NCBI RefSeq assembly: GCF_036336025.1
Contig: NZ_JAYKKE010000004.1
Span: 24,477-88,476, forward strand
Direction: 5' to 3'
DNA length: 64,000 nt
Source: Stomatohabitans albus
Lineage (GTDB): Bacteria > Actinomycetota > Nitriliruptoria > Euzebyales > Euzebyaceae
Shown here: in pieces, positions 51,992 through 63,100 of the stretch
How positions within the stretch are numbered: position 1 is the stretch's first letter
Layout of the letters: every line of letters starts with the position of its first letter
Translations under genes and position numbers: made by a program
Notes under the pieces: generated by a model
What the model was told of the DNA's origin: nothing
The model's database searches: none
What the model saw: the letters and a program-made list of their open reading frames with translations, nothing else

Positions 51992-53712
51992 GCGCCTACC
52001 TCCGCATCTTGTTGGCTCGCCACAATCTCTTGATAGTTCTGACACGACGCGAGGAGCTCATCATGGGTGCCATAGCCGACCATGCGCCCGTGTTCCAGTA
52101 CAAGGATGTGATCTGCGGTACTGACTGTGGCAACACGTTGGGCTACGATCACCTTTGTTGCCTTGGCTGCATGAACGGCCAACGCCTCTCGCAAGTTGGC
52201 ATCAGTTGTTGCGTCAAGGGCACTAAAGGCATCATCAAAGAGGTAGATGTCAGGCTGGGCGACTAACGCTCGGGCAATCGCGAGGCGTTGGCGCTGCCCG
52301 CCAGACACATTCGTACCCCCTTGGGCGATTGGGGTATCAAGATGGTCAACAAAATGAGGTGCTTGGGCGATGGTCAACGCTTCATTGAGTTGGGCATCCG
52401 TTGCATCTGGATTCCCAAACCGCAGGTTTGATGCAATCGTGCCTGAAAATAAATAGGCCTGTTGAGGCACAATCGCCAACGTGCTCGCCATCAACGACTC
52501 CCCAATGGTGCGAACGTCAACGCCACCTACACGAATTGTTCCAGATGTGACATCAAAGAGTCGTGGAATGAGATTGACCAACGATGACTTGCCCGAACCA
52601 GTTGAACCGATCACCGCTAGGGTCTCACCGGGTTCAAGATGAAAGGAGATATTTTCAAGAACCGGAGCTTCGGCACCGGGGTAAGAAAAGGTCACATGGT
52701 CAAAGGTCAGGCATCCTGGCTGAGGCAATGTCGTAGCAGGGGTACGTGGAGGTGCCACCTGAGGGGTTGTCTCCAAGACGGCCATAATGCGGATGGCACT
52801 AACGAAGGCACGCGGTGCCATCATGAGCATCATCGTTGACATCATCACGCTGATAAGGATTTGAATGACATAGGTGATAAAGGCAGTGAGTTCACCGATG
52901 GGGAGCACCCCGCTGTTGACCGGCCCGACCGCAAACCAGAACAGCACCACCTGGCTCATACTCATCATAAAGAACATGAACGGCATCAGGATTGCCATAG
53001 CGTGCCCAATGCTCGTGCCTACGTCACGGACTTCACGGCTTGCAAAGGTGAATCGTTCTGATTCAAATGGTTCACGCACAAACGCTCGAATAACCCGTAT
53101 GCCGGTGAGCTGTTCACGCACCACGCGATTGAGATTATCAAGTCGAATTTGCATCAATCGAAAGCGTGGAATGGTGCGTTGCACCACCAGGACAATGCCC
53201 GCACCCAGGACGGCAACGCATATGGCCATAACACCAGACAAATAGACATTTGACCGCAATGCCATGATGACCCCGCCGATCATCATCAATGGGGCACCGA
53301 TCATCATGGCCAAGGTCATGAATACCAGGGTTTGTACTTGCTGAACATCATTCGTTGAGCGCGTAATCAAACTCGGCGCACCAAAGTCACGCATCTCATA
53401 GGTAGAGAATGTAAATATCTTTGCCATGATGGCCTGGCGGATATTGCGTCCCATACCCATCGCCACGGTTGCCGCCAAGTACACTGCCGTAATTTGACAA
53501 GAGACTTGCACGATGGCAGCCAACCCCATGATCACGCCGTACAGCCATACGGTCTGAATATCCTTAGGGAAGATACCTTCGTCAATAATGCGCGCATTCA
53601 TCGTTGGCACATACAGATTGGCAATCTGAGCCATAATCTGTAACAACACGATGAGGGCTAGCTCACGGCGATATGGCTTGATATGACGGGTAATCAGTGA
53701 TGTCAACATCAT
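51988..53712 (-). CDS. ABC exporter half-transporter with degenerate ATPase site
   Basis: A 574-residue ABC exporter subunit with six helices and a nucleotide-binding domain: Walker A GSTGSGKSSL, signature VSGGQRQRLA and Walker B IYLFDDAFSALD, where the catalytic glutamate is replaced by Asp. This is the usual hallmark of the degenerate partner in heterodimeric exporters. The start overlaps the FUSC gene stop (TAATG). Acts with the downstream subunit. Confidence 0.9.
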   Translation of the reverse strand: MMLTSLITRHIKPYRRELALIVLLQIMAQIANLYVPTMNARIIDEGIFPKDIQTVWLYGVIMGLAAIVQVSCQITAVYLAATVAMGMGRNIRQAIMAKIFTFSTYEMRDFGAPSLITRSTNDVQQVQTLVFMTLAMMIGAPLMMIGGVIMALRSNVYLSGVMAICVAVLGAGIVLVVQRTIPRFRLMQIRLDNLNRVVREQLTGIRVIRAFVREPFESERFTFASREVRDVGTSIGHAMAILMPFMFFMMSMSQVVLFWFAVGPVNSGVLPIGELTAFITYVIQILISVMMSTMMLMMAPRAFVSAIRIMAVLETTPQVAPPRTPATTLPQPGCLTFDHVTFSYPGAEAPVLENISFHLEPGETLAVIGSTGSGKSSLVNLIPRLFDVTSGTIRVGGVDVRTIGESLMASTLAIVPQQAYLFSGTIASNLRFGNPDATDAQLNEALTIAQAPHFVDHLDTPIAQGGTNVSGGQRQRLAIARALVAQPDIYLFDDAFSALDATTDANLREALAVHAAKATKVIVAQRVATVSTADHILVLEHGRMVGYGTHDELLASCQNYQEIVASQQDAEVGA

Positions 53713-55505
53713 TACCTCTCATAGGTGATGCGATCAAGATGGTCGCGTGCCGCCACAATATCGGATTCAAGTTCATCTGGGGTACGAGGTCGCCGTACTG
53801 CACGGTTCGTAATAGATGACAGGGCATCCCCGGCAGCAATAAATGGTGAACGATCAATAGGGTCCGGCGCCCAGCAGTACCCCAGCACTTGATAGCCAAA
53901 TGTCTGGAGTGCTTGGGTCATTGAAGCATAGGCATTCGCACCGTGCGCATTCGGATCGCCTTTATGGTCATCGTCTGCCATGGCTCGCTTTGCAACCATA
54001 TCAGCTTCAAGGAGCGTGATATACAGCGCCTGACGGTCTCGACGTGCCCGACGGGTTTCTTGACGGCCAAGGGCTAAATCATCCAAAACCTGTTCCGCAG
54101 CTTCAACCACTCGACGGGCATAGGCCCGTAAAAAGGCAACTGAGGTATGCCGGAAGGTCAGCCATACCACGATCAGGGCACTCACCACACTGATGGTGTT
54201 GTCTACTAGTCGGTCCTGAATGAGTACAACAGAAAAGGTGTGGGCCGGAGCAAGACCACTCGCATGAGCCACAATCAGCATGGTCATCGCGGTAATCGGC
54301 GCAACCGCAACCGCATAATTGCGTGGGAGGAGGTAGGTCGTGAGCGCTTGACTTACCGCAAGCACCACCGCAAGCCAAACCCCTTGTGGGTTCCACATCG
54401 CGAGCAAGGTATAGAGTCCTACGCCAAGGAAGGTGCCGATAAGGCGCTGAATGGAACGGTGCGTTTGGCCGACTCGTGACCCGCCAGTGTGGAGCATCAG
54501 TACGGTAAATGCGGCTGGCCAGTTAATGCGGTCCGGTCCGAGGCTCAGCCCGATGAGTCCCGCGAGCGAAACTCCTATCCAGTTTCGCATAGCAATAAGC
54601 AACGGTTCAGATGGCCAGGTCAACGCCCCGGCGATCATCGTACCGATACCAGGTCGACCTAATGAGGTCTCACGGGTATGCCGACGAGGGAGCACCATGG
54701 CATTCCCATCGCTCAGCCCTTCGCCTGTCGCTAACGCACTAACAATCCGAAGATACCGGCTATGCACGGCTAAAAGACGATGGCCCAGTTTGTCAAGGGT
54801 GCGATGCTCAACCTTGCGGTCGTAGCTTTCCACCGCCCAGCCGGCATCAGTCACCATCGTCCAGGCATCGTTAACTGCTGCCGCACACCGTTGTTGCATC
54901 GAACTGGCCAGCTTTGGGTTGCGGTTCGTGGCAAAGGACTCTATACATGTTTCGGCATCCTCAACGGCTTGGCGTTCTGGTCCAAAACGATCAAAGAGCA
55001 GATCACTTAACCCCATCGCCACACCGATGACCGCACCGACGCACACCGCACCCAGTAGCCGCCATGGATCAACACCACCGTCAATGAGTCGATTCGTTAA
55101 CCCGACTGCCATCACCATATAGAACGCTGCGGGTGGACCAATTTTGAATGTCGTTGCCGTCAGTGTGGCAAGAAACGCCGTGGTGGCCATCGCCAAGATG
55201 GTGAGTCCGGGAATGCCGGCGGTCACCCATCCCACCAAGGTTGCCATCACAAGAAAGACACTGGCTCCGACCATCAGGCGTACCCGCAACCGACCAGATG
55301 CACCGAATCCGTATTGGCTTGAAAATGAGCCGGTAAAGGCCAGTAACCCAAAGATTGGGTCACCCAGAGCCTGGCCGATGAGGACGGGCAGGCCAACGGC
55401 TACACCGCACTTAAACGCGGTGTACCACCCACGATTGGATGTTTGAAAACCGAAAACCCCACGGATGTGGGGTTTCAGGTCCAGCCATGCCGGAAGATTC
55501 ATCAC
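53712..55505 (-). CDS. FUSC-family membrane protein
   Basis: A 597-residue protein of the fusaric acid resistance (FUSC/YccS-like) type. Two sets of membrane helices (about 30-150 and 320-440) flank cytoplasmic helical regions; the second set includes GLIGLSLGPDRINWPAAFTV and QTHRSIQRLIGTFLGVGLYT. Relatives are linked to efflux of aromatic acids. It sits between thrS and the ABC exporter in one tight unit, so a shared export function is plausible. Confidence 0.82.
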   Translation of the reverse strand: MMNLPAWLDLKPHIRGVFGFQTSNRGWYTAFKCGVAVGLPVLIGQALGDPIFGLLAFTGSFSSQYGFGASGRLRVRLMVGASVFLVMATLVGWVTAGIPGLTILAMATTAFLATLTATTFKIGPPAAFYMVMAVGLTNRLIDGGVDPWRLLGAVCVGAVIGVAMGLSDLLFDRFGPERQAVEDAETCIESFATNRNPKLASSMQQRCAAAVNDAWTMVTDAGWAVESYDRKVEHRTLDKLGHRLLAVHSRYLRIVSALATGEGLSDGNAMVLPRRHTRETSLGRPGIGTMIAGALTWPSEPLLIAMRNWIGVSLAGLIGLSLGPDRINWPAAFTVLMLHTGGSRVGQTHRSIQRLIGTFLGVGLYTLLAMWNPQGVWLAVVLAVSQALTTYLLPRNYAVAVAPITAMTMLIVAHASGLAPAHTFSVVLIQDRLVDNTISVVSALIVVWLTFRHTSVAFLRAYARRVVEAAEQVLDDLALGRQETRRARRDRQALYITLLEADMVAKRAMADDDHKGDPNAHGANAYASMTQALQTFGYQVLGYCWAPDPIDRSPFIAAGDALSSITNRAVRRPRTPDELESDIVAARDHLDRITYER

Positions 55506-55513
55506 ATACTCGC

Positions 55514-57520
55514 TTACTCGGCAGATGTTGGCTGAGGACCAACACGTTTATCGGTAATTTCATCGACCAACTTGGCCACGAACGTATCAACAGGCACATC
55601 TTTTTGTTGGTCACCGTAACGGGGGCGGACGGAAACCGTTTGGTTCTCTTCCTCTTGCGCACCAATAATGACCATATAGGGCACCTTTTGCCCTTGGTGA
55701 TACCGGATTTTCTTACCCATCGAGTCCGTTCCAGTATCCACATTGGCGCGAACTCCTTGGGCGGCGAGTTTGGCCACAATCGTTTGGCCGTAGTCCACCA
55801 CATCGTCATTAATCGGAATAACAACTACCTGGGTGGGGGCCAACCAGGTGGGAAAGGCACCCGCGTAGTGTTCAGTTAACACGCCAAGGAACCGATCAAC
55901 GGAACCCAATAATGCTCGGTGCACCATATAGGGGCGATGGTGCTCACCATCAGGTCCGATATAGCTCAGGTCAAAACGTTCGGGCAAATTAAAATCAATC
56001 TGAACAGTAGTGAGCTGCCAGGCACGCCCAATCGCATCGGTGACCTGCATATCAATTTTTGGTCCGTAGAAGGCCCCTTCACCTTCATCAACAACGTAAT
56101 CCAAACCACTTTCATCCATGGCTTGCCGCAAGGCGTTTTCGGCATGTTCCCAGCCTTCATCAGTGCCAACCGTTTCGGCTTTGGCGGGGCGAGTAGACAG
56201 CGCGATACGGGTGGGTTCCCCAAACCCGAAATCTTTATACACCTGCAAGGCAAAGTCGATACAGCCCTTCGCTTCGGCAACGACTTGGTCTTCGGTGCAG
56301 AAAATATGACTGTCGTCTTGGGTGAACCCGCGAGCACGCATGGTGCCATGGACCGCCCCACTCAGTTCGTAACGGTAAACCGTACCGAGTTCCGCGAGAC
56401 GCATCGGTAAGTCACGGTAGGACCGTTGACTTGATTTATAGACCAACACGTGGAACGGGCAGTTCATCGGCTTGGCGTAATAGTCCGTGCCGTGCCCGTC
56501 CTCGTCTTTATCCATTTCCATCGCCGGGTACATCCCATCGGCGTAGAAACTCAAGTGGCCACTGGTTTCCCATAGCAGGCTCTTGCCAATATGTGGTGTA
56601 AAGACGGGCAAATATCCACGCTCTCGGGTGGCGTTGCGGATATAGTCCTCGACCACTGTGCGCACAATCGCCCCGTTGGGATGCCACACCGCAAGGCCGA
56701 CCCCAAGTTCTTCGGGGAAACTCATTAAGTCAAGCTCACGGCCAAGTTTGCGGTGGTCACGTTTGCGCGCTTCTTCTAAGCGATGCAGATAGGCCTTGAG
56801 ATCTTTCTTATTGGCCCATGCGGTGCCATAGATACGGCTGAGCATCTTATTGTTGCTGTTTCCACGCCAATAGGCCCCGGCAGTACGCATGAGCTGGAAG
56901 GCGGGAATCCACTTTGTGGTCGGCACGTGGGGGCCGCGGCAGAGGTCGGCCCACGCCACCTCACCGTCCTTGGTAACGTTTTCATAGATAGTGATGCCGC
57001 TCTCCCCTGCCGGGGCGTTCGGGTCTTCGGCTGCGGCTTCACCGTCGGTGATAATTTCACGCTTGTAGGGGTTGTCACCAAAGCGTTCAAGCGCCTCGTC
57101 AGTGCTGACCTCAACGCGACGGAAGGTTTGGGCCGCTTTGCAAATCTCCATCATCTTCGACTCGATCGCTTCAAAATCAGCATCGGTGAACGGTGTTTCA
57201 GGATCAAAGTCGTAGTAGAACCCGTCTTCGATAGATGGGCCAATCCCAAAATGGGTACCTGGCCATAAATCGGTGACCGCTTGAGCCATCACGTGCGCAC
57301 AGGAGTGCCGAATCACAAAGAGGCCATCTGGCTCATCTGCAGCAACGGCTTCAAGATGCCAGCCATCTTCAACGGCTCGGTCTAAATCCACAAGTTCACC
57401 GTTGGCTCGCCCAACGACAACCATGCCTTTTTTTAACCCGAGTTCGGTGAGGGCCGTGTCAACCGTTGTGCCAGCCTCCAAACTCAGTTGCTGATCATTG
57501 GGGCCATAAACGGTAATCAT
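55514..57520 (-). CDS. thrS: Threonyl-tRNA synthetase
   Basis: A 668-residue class II synthetase charging tRNA-Thr. An N-terminal TGS domain (about 1-60), an editing domain with the HSCAHVMAQA motif, the catalytic core with zinc ligands in MNCPFHVLVY, motif 2 in RYELSGAVHGTMRARGFTQD, and a C-terminal anticodon-binding domain. The ATG at 57520 has AAAGGA in front; an upstream ATG at 57553 is less likely. Followed 8 nt later by the FUSC gene, an unusual neighbour. Confidence 0.96.
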   Translation of the reverse strand: MITVYGPNDQQLSLEAGTTVDTALTELGLKKGMVVVGRANGELVDLDRAVEDGWHLEAVAADEPDGLFVIRHSCAHVMAQAVTDLWPGTHFGIGPSIEDGFYYDFDPETPFTDADFEAIESKMMEICKAAQTFRRVEVSTDEALERFGDNPYKREIITDGEAAAEDPNAPAGESGITIYENVTKDGEVAWADLCRGPHVPTTKWIPAFQLMRTAGAYWRGNSNNKMLSRIYGTAWANKKDLKAYLHRLEEARKRDHRKLGRELDLMSFPEELGVGLAVWHPNGAIVRTVVEDYIRNATRERGYLPVFTPHIGKSLLWETSGHLSFYADGMYPAMEMDKDEDGHGTDYYAKPMNCPFHVLVYKSSQRSYRDLPMRLAELGTVYRYELSGAVHGTMRARGFTQDDSHIFCTEDQVVAEAKGCIDFALQVYKDFGFGEPTRIALSTRPAKAETVGTDEGWEHAENALRQAMDESGLDYVVDEGEGAFYGPKIDMQVTDAIGRAWQLTTVQIDFNLPERFDLSYIGPDGEHHRPYMVHRALLGSVDRFLGVLTEHYAGAFPTWLAPTQVVVIPINDDVVDYGQTIVAKLAAQGVRANVDTGTDSMGKKIRYHQGQKVPYMVIIGAQEEENQTVSVRPRYGDQQKDVPVDTFVAKLVDEITDKRVGPQPTSAE

Positions 57521-57582
57521 GACACGTTCCTTTCCGAGTGATTCTTTGGACATGAAAGAGGCAATGGTAGCCGGAGACCATT

Positions 57583-57588
57583 TAGGCT
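57583..57588 (+). promoter_or_regulatory. Putative -10 box for leaderless rpe
   Basis: TAGGCT lies 6 nt before the rpe ATG. No Shine-Dalgarno. Confidence 0.35.
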
Positions 57589-57594
57589 TAACCC

Positions 57595-58266
57595 ATGCGT
57601 GAGATACAGATTGTGCCCAGTGTCCTCCCTGCCGACTTTGCCAACCTTGGCCGTGATATTACCGCCCTCCATGAGGCGGGGATAGATCGGATTCAGTGGG
57701 ATGTCATGGACGGGCAGTACGTACCCAATATCACCGTTGGGGCTGATGTCATCAAAGCCTGCCGTGATTACACCGATGTGCCCTTTGAAGCGCACATGAT
57801 GGTCTATAACGCAGAGCGCTTTATTGATGACCTTGCTGATGCAGGATGCCAGATGGTTATCTATCACCCTGACACCTTGAAACACCCCCACCGAGTATTC
57901 CAGGCAACGCGCGATGCAGGGATGCAAGCGGCGATCGCCCTCTCCCCTACAACGAGTAACGATGTGGTTGATTATGTGGGCGACTTGATTGACATGGTGT
58001 TAGTTATGACCGTTAACCCTGGATTTGGCGGTCAGGCCTATCTGCACACGATGGAACCGAAGATTGCCCAAATGCGGGCACGGTTAGACCGGCTTGGTTT
58101 AACGGAGATGGATCTCGAAGTTGATGGTGGTATCGGCCCCGACACCATCGCCGGAGCAGCTCGGGCAGGAGCGAATGTGTTCATCAGTGGTTCGGCACTG
58201 TGGAAATACCCGTCGTTTGCCCAAGGTGTTGAGGATTTGCGAGCCAAAGCTGAAGCGGCCAGATAG
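57595..58266 (+). CDS. rpe: Ribulose-phosphate 3-epimerase
   Basis: A 223-residue TIM-barrel enzyme interconverting ribulose-5-phosphate and xylulose-5-phosphate in the pentose phosphate pathway. Metal and catalytic blocks: VPSVLPADFANL, WDVMDGQYVPNITVG, FEAHMMV, MTVNPGFGGQ and EVDGGIGPD. It is divergent from thrS, with a 74 nt gap. Monocistronic. Confidence 0.95.
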   Translation: MREIQIVPSVLPADFANLGRDITALHEAGIDRIQWDVMDGQYVPNITVGADVIKACRDYTDVPFEAHMMVYNAERFIDDLADAGCQMVIYHPDTLKHPHRVFQATRDAGMQAAIALSPTTSNDVVDYVGDLIDMVLVMTVNPGFGGQAYLHTMEPKIAQMRARLDRLGLTEMDLEVDGGIGPDTIAGAARAGANVFISGSALWKYPSFAQGVEDLRAKAEAAR

Positions 58267-58594
58267 GTAAATTGATTTTAACGAAAAACACCTCTCAAGG
58301 TTTGAATGCTAAATCCCGAAGAACAAATCAGAACACCGGGCACATTCGAAAGAACAGATACTCCGTGAATGATAGTAAAAAACCTGAGATTCTGGAACTT
58401 ATTCAAGCTCAGATTTTGAACTTTAATCATCCAGGATGGGCAAGACTTCTATTTGATATTATTTAATTATTAAATAGGTTCTATCCTGAATGAGTGTTCT
58501 TACTAAGTTTGCTTTATCCATCTTCTCCTAACATACAGTGTGATAAAAAGGGCTGTCCTCAATATGGAGGACAGCCCTTTGTGTATTTGACTAA
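58267..58594. other. AT-rich gap after rpe
   Basis: A GTG-initiated 33-codon frame at 58365-58466 (VNDSKKPEILEL to ARLLFDII) looks protein-like but has no clear Shine-Dalgarno, and I do not recognise it. It could be a gene remnant. Otherwise only the terminator at 58547-58580 is seen. Confidence 0.2.
58547..58580 (-). terminator. Terminator after the HAD lipoprotein gene
   Basis: A perfect 14 bp stem with a 6 nt loop, followed on the minus strand by TTTTTAT. It is 14 nt past the stop codon of the HAD gene. On the plus strand it may also stop rpe transcripts. Confidence 0.8.
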
Positions 58595-59956
58595 CTAGGG
58601 TTTACCAAAGACCGTATCTTCCTGGTCTTCAATGACATTGCCAGCACTATCTTTGAGCGGCCCTTCTTCACCATTTGACAGGATCTCACCCTCAGTAGAG
58701 CATTCATACTTTTCATCCTTCTTGTCATTGGGATCAATGAACATGGGGTTGACAATCCACTTGCCATCTTCGTTGTCATAGGCATGACACATCAGTTCAG
58801 TTTTATTTCTATTGATAGCCAAGCGCAACGCAGTGGCATCCATCATGAAGGACACGTCCGTGTCTGAATCGCCCGCACCAAAGGCGGCACGCTTATCAAG
58901 CGGGGCAGGCTTGAATGCATCGGGACCGGTAATACCAAATACTTCCTCATTGACCCGACACCGTTTGCCTTCAATGTAGGTCATCGAGGATTCATCACCG
59001 CCACATGACTCCAAGTGAACGCCACGCACGTCACCATCATGTTTAACCTTCACACCCATCACTTTGTTGCCCGTCAGGCCGAGCGGTTCAGCCCACACCC
59101 GAACCACCGGTTCAGCTGATGCTGAAACAATACGCACGTCAAACCCATTGGCTTTCAAAGCCGTAATGAGATCGGTCATTTGACTGTATTCACGCACCCA
59201 ACCAGTAACGTCTTGGGTTCCGATGCGTTGTTTATGCCCCTCTGGGGCAGCAAGGTTCTCCTCACGTGCCTGTCGCGCAAAGTCTTGCACTTCTGCATCG
59301 GTGTAGCCATGCAAGAGCTGTGCCGCAAAGGCGTATTGTGGCTCAATCCGGCGAGCATCAAACCCTGAGAAGGCGTCCAAATCTGTTGTTGTTTCACCAT
59401 CGGTGTACACGGACAGAATCTCATCGGCGCACTTGGCACCCTGTGGTTCATGGGTGGGTAGTGGTTCACCAACTGGGGCAAGGTTGCTACAGGCTTGTTG
59501 TAGGGCCTGCTCTCCATCGTCCGTCAGATAACTGCTGACTGACTTCCAGTACTCAGGCTGACGGATCTTGCCATTGGCGAGCATCCAAAAGGTTGTTGCA
59601 TCACCAATATCGTTTTTAACAATGGTGTTGTCCCAGTCAAACAGTGCCAGGGGTGCACCCTTGGCGACATCGCCCTCACCACCGCACGTACCGACTGATT
59701 GAAGCATCGCGTTGATCTTGTCACGGTTATCACCGTACCAACCGGCATCTTCTGGCAATAGGGCACATTTCGTTTCAGAACCTGCTGCAGTACTTGCCAA
59801 GGATGACGGCATGGATGATGCGGATGCACTCGCCGACCCTGCCTCGAACGGCGATGGTTCAGGTGGGTTGGCTCCATCAGTACCAGTGCATGCAGCAAGC
59901 ACCCCTGCCAGGGCTACAGCAGCCACAACCTTCCCCGACCGATATGTCCTACTCAT
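58595..59956 (-). CDS. HAD-superfamily phosphatase, secreted lipoprotein
   Basis: A 453-residue lipoprotein with a lipobox ending at C23 (GVLAAC). A Ser/Ala-rich linker (40-60) is followed by a HAD phosphatase domain: motif I FDWDNT (nucleophile D107, D109), motif II IVSAS, and motif III/IV GAGDSDTDV near 367. It resembles the phosphorylcholine phosphatase branch (DWDNT with ND following). Extracytoplasmic phosphate scavenging from phosphorylated small molecules is likely. The substrate is not known. Monocistronic, with a terminator downstream. Confidence 0.8.
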   Translation of the reverse strand: MSRTYRSGKVVAAVALAGVLAACTGTDGANPPEPSPFEAGSASASASSMPSSLASTAAGSETKCALLPEDAGWYGDNRDKINAMLQSVGTCGGEGDVAKGAPLALFDWDNTIVKNDIGDATTFWMLANGKIRQPEYWKSVSSYLTDDGEQALQQACSNLAPVGEPLPTHEPQGAKCADEILSVYTDGETTTDLDAFSGFDARRIEPQYAFAAQLLHGYTDAEVQDFARQAREENLAAPEGHKQRIGTQDVTGWVREYSQMTDLITALKANGFDVRIVSASAEPVVRVWAEPLGLTGNKVMGVKVKHDGDVRGVHLESCGGDESSMTYIEGKRCRVNEEVFGITGPDAFKPAPLDKRAAFGAGDSDTDVSFMMDATALRLAINRNKTELMCHAYDNEDGKWIVNPMFIDPNDKKDEKYECSTEGEILSNGEEGPLKDSAGNVIEDQEDTVFGKP

Positions 59957-60044
59957 AACAGTTACTCCTCTCGCTTAAGTGCACATCACACGCGAACCGG
60001 CAACGAGAGCTGGCGGTTCATTGGGGTGAAATGGCTAAAATTCC

Positions 60045-60062
60045 CTGGTCAGCATTGACCAG
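60045..60062 (-). terminator. Weak hairpin after the large CWB2 gene
   Basis: CTGGTCA-GCAT-TGACCAG is a perfect 7 bp stem, followed on the minus strand by GGGAATTTTAG. It is about 100 nt past the stop codon. Confidence 0.4.
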
Positions 60063-60157
60063 TGCCAAGACCCTAACAGAGAGCCGAGCCGGGCGTCCAA
60101 GCCTGAGTGGAACTTGTTTGACGCCCGTGAATGGGGTTATGAGAACAACCCTCTACC

Positions 60158-63100
60158 TTATGGTCCGACAGGTGCAGCACTATACCCACAAGCTGGCAGT
60201 GGGCCAGTACTAAACCCACAAATGATTCGTGTGGGCGGGGTACGTCGTAACCCCGGCTCTACCCATGTTTTTGTTTCGGGGAGTAGGGCGTCATCAGCAC
60301 TCAATACCATCGGTAAGGCATAGCGTTTTGCGAAGAGTGCAGCCGTAAATGCGTCACTCCACGCATCTTCACGTTCACCATTCACCACCAGAACCGAACG
60401 GCTTTCACTCGCATTCCAGTATCCCATCGAATGGGCAACCTTGATTGCCGTATGTGCTCGGTTTTCTCCGGCAATGCGTGAGGTTGTAATACCCATTGCT
60501 TCCAATTCAGCTTCAACCTCTTCACTGATCGCATCTTGGGCACCAAGTATCGTGAGGTGCCGAATCTTGCTGGTGCGTAAGTATGCTCGAAGAGGCGGAG
60601 CCAAGTGATCAGAGGTCGTCAATAGCACCGGAATAGCCCGCGTAGCGGCAAGCACCCCACCGCTGAGTGTATCTGCAAACGCCTGGCTGCTGGACCCTCC
60701 GTTCGTATCATAGGCGCGGGCTAATACCGCCTCGGTCGCCTGTGGGGCTTCCTGGTTAGCTGCGGCAATAGCCGTCTCAATCCGTGTCGAACCGTGTACA
60801 CGAGAAACGTTCCACCCTAATGCAGATAGTTCGGCTTCCACGTCAGAACCGATGGCCTGCGTACCGCCAAGAATGATGACCCGTTTAGGATTTAGCTGTT
60901 CAAGCGCCGCTTTGGTCCCATCACTCAACCGGTTAACCGAGTTCAACAGGAGAGGCGCGTTCAAGATGCCTTGGAGACCACCACTTGACAGACTGTCGGC
61001 AAAGACATTGTCTCGCCCAATCAGTACAGTTTCAGCGCGGTCCTCGGGGCCAAAAACACCTTGAACCCAACGTTTAGCGCGTTCTTCTGGTTCAGCAATT
61101 GCCGCAATATGCCCGGCAGTAACTGGAGGAGGGTCCTTTGGCGCGGCTGGAGGAGATGGGATCGTGCTTGGCCGACCATCAAGACCTGGTCCAGGCCCGC
61201 GGTCGTTTCGATTACCTTGCTGTTGGCCTCCCGTATCCTGCGCACCCTGCCCACCATTAGGACCAGGTTGTTCAGCTGGTGGTTGAAGAGGACTAATCGG
61301 TAATGGGGTAGCCACCAGTTTGGATTGGCCCAACCCCCCTTCGATATCGCCAGTTGATGACGGTGGGGATTGGTGGCGATACACCCCTGCAGTTGCCTGA
61401 ACAGGGCCATCACCACCGGTGACAATAAGATTGGAAACGGTCAACGTTATTGTTACATCATGATTAGTTGTATTTGCAATCGGACCATTGGCAAGAACAA
61501 CACCGACATCGTTGGGGTGTCCATCAAGCAATGCGGGGCGTGGTGCGCACGCTATCTCCGGTGAACAGGTCACAGCTGCAACGGCGTGGCTACGGTCGAT
61601 GGTGGCACCAGATAGCTTCGTCAGAGAACTGAGGTTAGGGACGCGCATCCCTGGTGGTAACGTAACACGTGTTTTTGTTGCGATCGCTTCTCCGTGTCTC
61701 AAACTCCCGTCACCACGTGGATCGTCGAGGGGGAACACGGTCGTTTCAGTTCGTAATTCGATGCCTTGTAATGCACTGGTCACCGTTTGGCTGTAGCGCC
61801 CTATTCCTGCCTGTTTCTCATATTGGCTGGCAAAGGGCACCGTCACCTGACTCGTGTAAGCGTGACCATCAATAACAGTATCTGGGGCTTTAACCTGGTA
61901 CTCCAGCTTGGCTGATCCACCTGGGGGAATAAAGATAGACCGATTGTCCGGCCAATGAGCCGTTCGACCATCTGGTTCGGTTGCCCATTGGACTACCCCG
62001 CTGGAAGCTGAGTCGGGTCCACCGCTTGCGAGGGTAACAGTCAATTCGGGTAAGAATGAAAACCCTTCGGGAAGGACATCATTAAATTGCACCTCATAGG
62101 CAGTTACGGTGCTTGGGTTATGAACCGTTATCGTGTAGTCAAGTACGTCAGCACCACTCACAACAGAACGGCCTGAAGGTAACACCATTTTGTTGACCTC
62201 AAGCTGAGGGTGAACAGTGGTAAAGGTCTTTTGCTCACGAAGTTCAGTTATACGTTCCGTTGATGCACGGCGATGTAACCGACGTGCCCCATCGGAGTGA
62301 TCCCGGTGGATCAAGTCAACTGGCTTGTAGCGGAAATGGCCCTCAACGGTGGGATTCGTTGTTGTAGCAAGAAAAAGCTGGGGTAACTCGATCGTCGTTT
62401 CACGCCCAGGAAATTCGTGAAACGCAATTGAAATTGCGTACCCATCTTGAGTTGACACGATATGTGACCGAGTACGGTCAATATTGTTTCCAAATGCGTC
62501 AACAAACCGGTCAATGACCTCCTCGTGATACTGAAGCATAAACGGTGCTTCATCATCAGGGTTAAACGGTTCAATACCCGTTATCGAAATCATGAGGGTG
62601 GTGTCTTCAGCAGGATTTGCGCCTACAAGTGAGTCATGCTGGCCTTCGGTTGATGGTGGAGGGCTTAGTGTCAAAGTGAGACCAACCGGTTCACCAGGAA
62701 CAACCTGATCACGGCCTGCTTCTTCGCCAGTCATTCCGTTGGAAAGCCGATCTACCGATAAGCGACCTTCCCTGACATGTAACGTGGTTGACACCATTGT
62801 TGCTAGTCCGCCAGGGCCGGTATTGTCCGTGAGGTTGACGAGGCTACCTAAATCGTCGAGTTCAAGTGGCTGCGTGCCCACTGGATACAGTTCCTGGGCA
62901 ACGAGAAGTGCGCACCGTTCGTTATCGTTTGCCAGCGAAGGCTTACAAAATATGTTGTGTGATGGCACATAGGTGGATGGTTTATCGCCAGGGCTTGTAA
63001 ACGGACGATACGCCACGATGCCTGCTTCAAACGTATACCGTGTACCACCCATGTGAGTAGGACTTGTAGTGACATTGACCTGGAACGTTTTTTCATCCTG

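Noticed and set aside
60031..60323. Plus-strand frames after the HAD gene
   Set aside because: They run antisense into the large CWB2 gene and have no start signal; the stretch holds only a hairpin.
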